Below, in pieces: positions 63,621-64,000 of a stretch of 64,000 nucleotides of DNA. The stretch is taken from positions 9,019,003-9,083,002 of the forward strand of contig JAJEKV010000006.1 of NCBI GenBank assembly GCA_021234155.1, read 5' to 3'. Within the stretch, counting starts at the first letter, position 1. Each line of letters begins with the position of its first letter. The notes beneath the pieces were generated by a model. It saw only the letters and a list, made by a program, of their open reading frames with translations, ran no database searches and was not told where the DNA came from. Both the position numbers and the translations under genes were made by a program. This stretch comes from Isoetes taiwanensis. Lineage: Eukaryota; Streptophyta; Lycopodiopsida; Isoetales; Isoetaceae.

Positions 63621-64000
63621 CCACCAAAGTATTGAACCCTTAGGGTGAAGGAACTTATTCCAAACCCTTGTCAAGTACAAATCCAAATCTCTTGTAAAAT
63701 TTTATAAGCGCCATCTAGCATATAGCGAAGGGCAACTAGGTAATAAGAAGGAGTATACAAAGCTGGTAAAAAATATTTTTTCTTTATGGCGGACTCATAG
63801 CATCTCCCGCCTGACCTTTGTTATCATCAGCGGCCCCTATAACCAAGGCAAGTTTTTACGCCATTTTCTTCCACACATCCATCTTGAGATAAAAACTATG
63901 TTTGAAACTCAACCCAAAGGTATCGCGATCCTCATGGTACCAAGCATGAATTGAGATAATACCTACTTGAGCCCATTGTCATCTTATGAGTGGGTAGAGT
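63621..64000. other. Unassigned end of block copy 2
   Basis: Counterpart of 29864-30249. The block continues beyond the right edge. Confidence 0.5.

Larger units (their letters stand above)
49863..64000. repeat. Large duplicated block, copy 2 (runs off the window)
   Basis: Collinear with 15286-30249, same orientation, 34.6 kb away. It carries the same nested insertions, including the gypsy element with the same atagt target duplication. It is about 0.8 kb shorter, mostly because of one deletion in the gypsy RT region. Confidence 0.95.

Overview
This window is nuclear DNA from a land plant with a large, repeat-rich genome. The evidence is two spliced, microsomal-type cytochrome P450 genes of the plant CYP72 clan, a subtilase relic, a Ty3/gypsy element with a C-terminal chromodomain and an initiator-tRNA-Met primer site, Ty1/copia remnants, several families of LINE, and a Helitron-type 3' end. 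A relic of a beta-type DNA N4/N6 methylase (33.8-37.6 kb) would fit a non-flowering lineage better than a typical angiosperm, but I cannot fix the clade.

Layout. 1-8.1 kb: a tandem pair of P450 genes on the minus strand. The left copy is cut by the window edge (exons 1-3 visible). The right copy is complete, with five exons and 495 codons in frame. An L1-type LINE fragment and a copia LTR/primer-site remnant lie between them. 8.1-15.3 kb: mostly non-coding, with short tandem repeats, a dead subtilase fragment, a 550-bp foldback element and a Helitron-type 3' terminus. 15.3-30.25 kb: first copy of a large duplicated block made of nested transposons. It holds copia LTR and integrase fragments and a LINE interrupted by an 8.4-kb gypsy element with a perfect 5-bp target duplication (atagt), plus a GGAA-tailed insertion. 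30.2-33.6 kb: an opposite-strand L1 fragment, then a short LINE-like element with a broken ORF1 and a (TTATC)n tail. 33.8-37.6 kb: collinear but broken coding blocks carrying DNA methylase motifs. 37.6-43.1 kb: a direct-repeat/hairpin region and otherwise featureless DNA. 43.1-49.4 kb: two more L1 remnants flank an unidentified, apparently spliced minus-strand gene (44.4-46.7 kb). 49.86-64.0 kb: second copy of the large block, running off the right edge.

The only clearly functional-looking gene is the P450 at 5945-8076. The two copies of the block share the same gypsy insertion and target-site duplication, so the block was duplicated after the insertion (or duplicated by assembly). Differences between copies are concentrated at CG/CHG-like sites and homopolymers. 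Some apparent frameshifts in the repeats may therefore be read errors or methylation-linked changes rather than true decay. All functional statements are read from motifs by eye; no database search was run.
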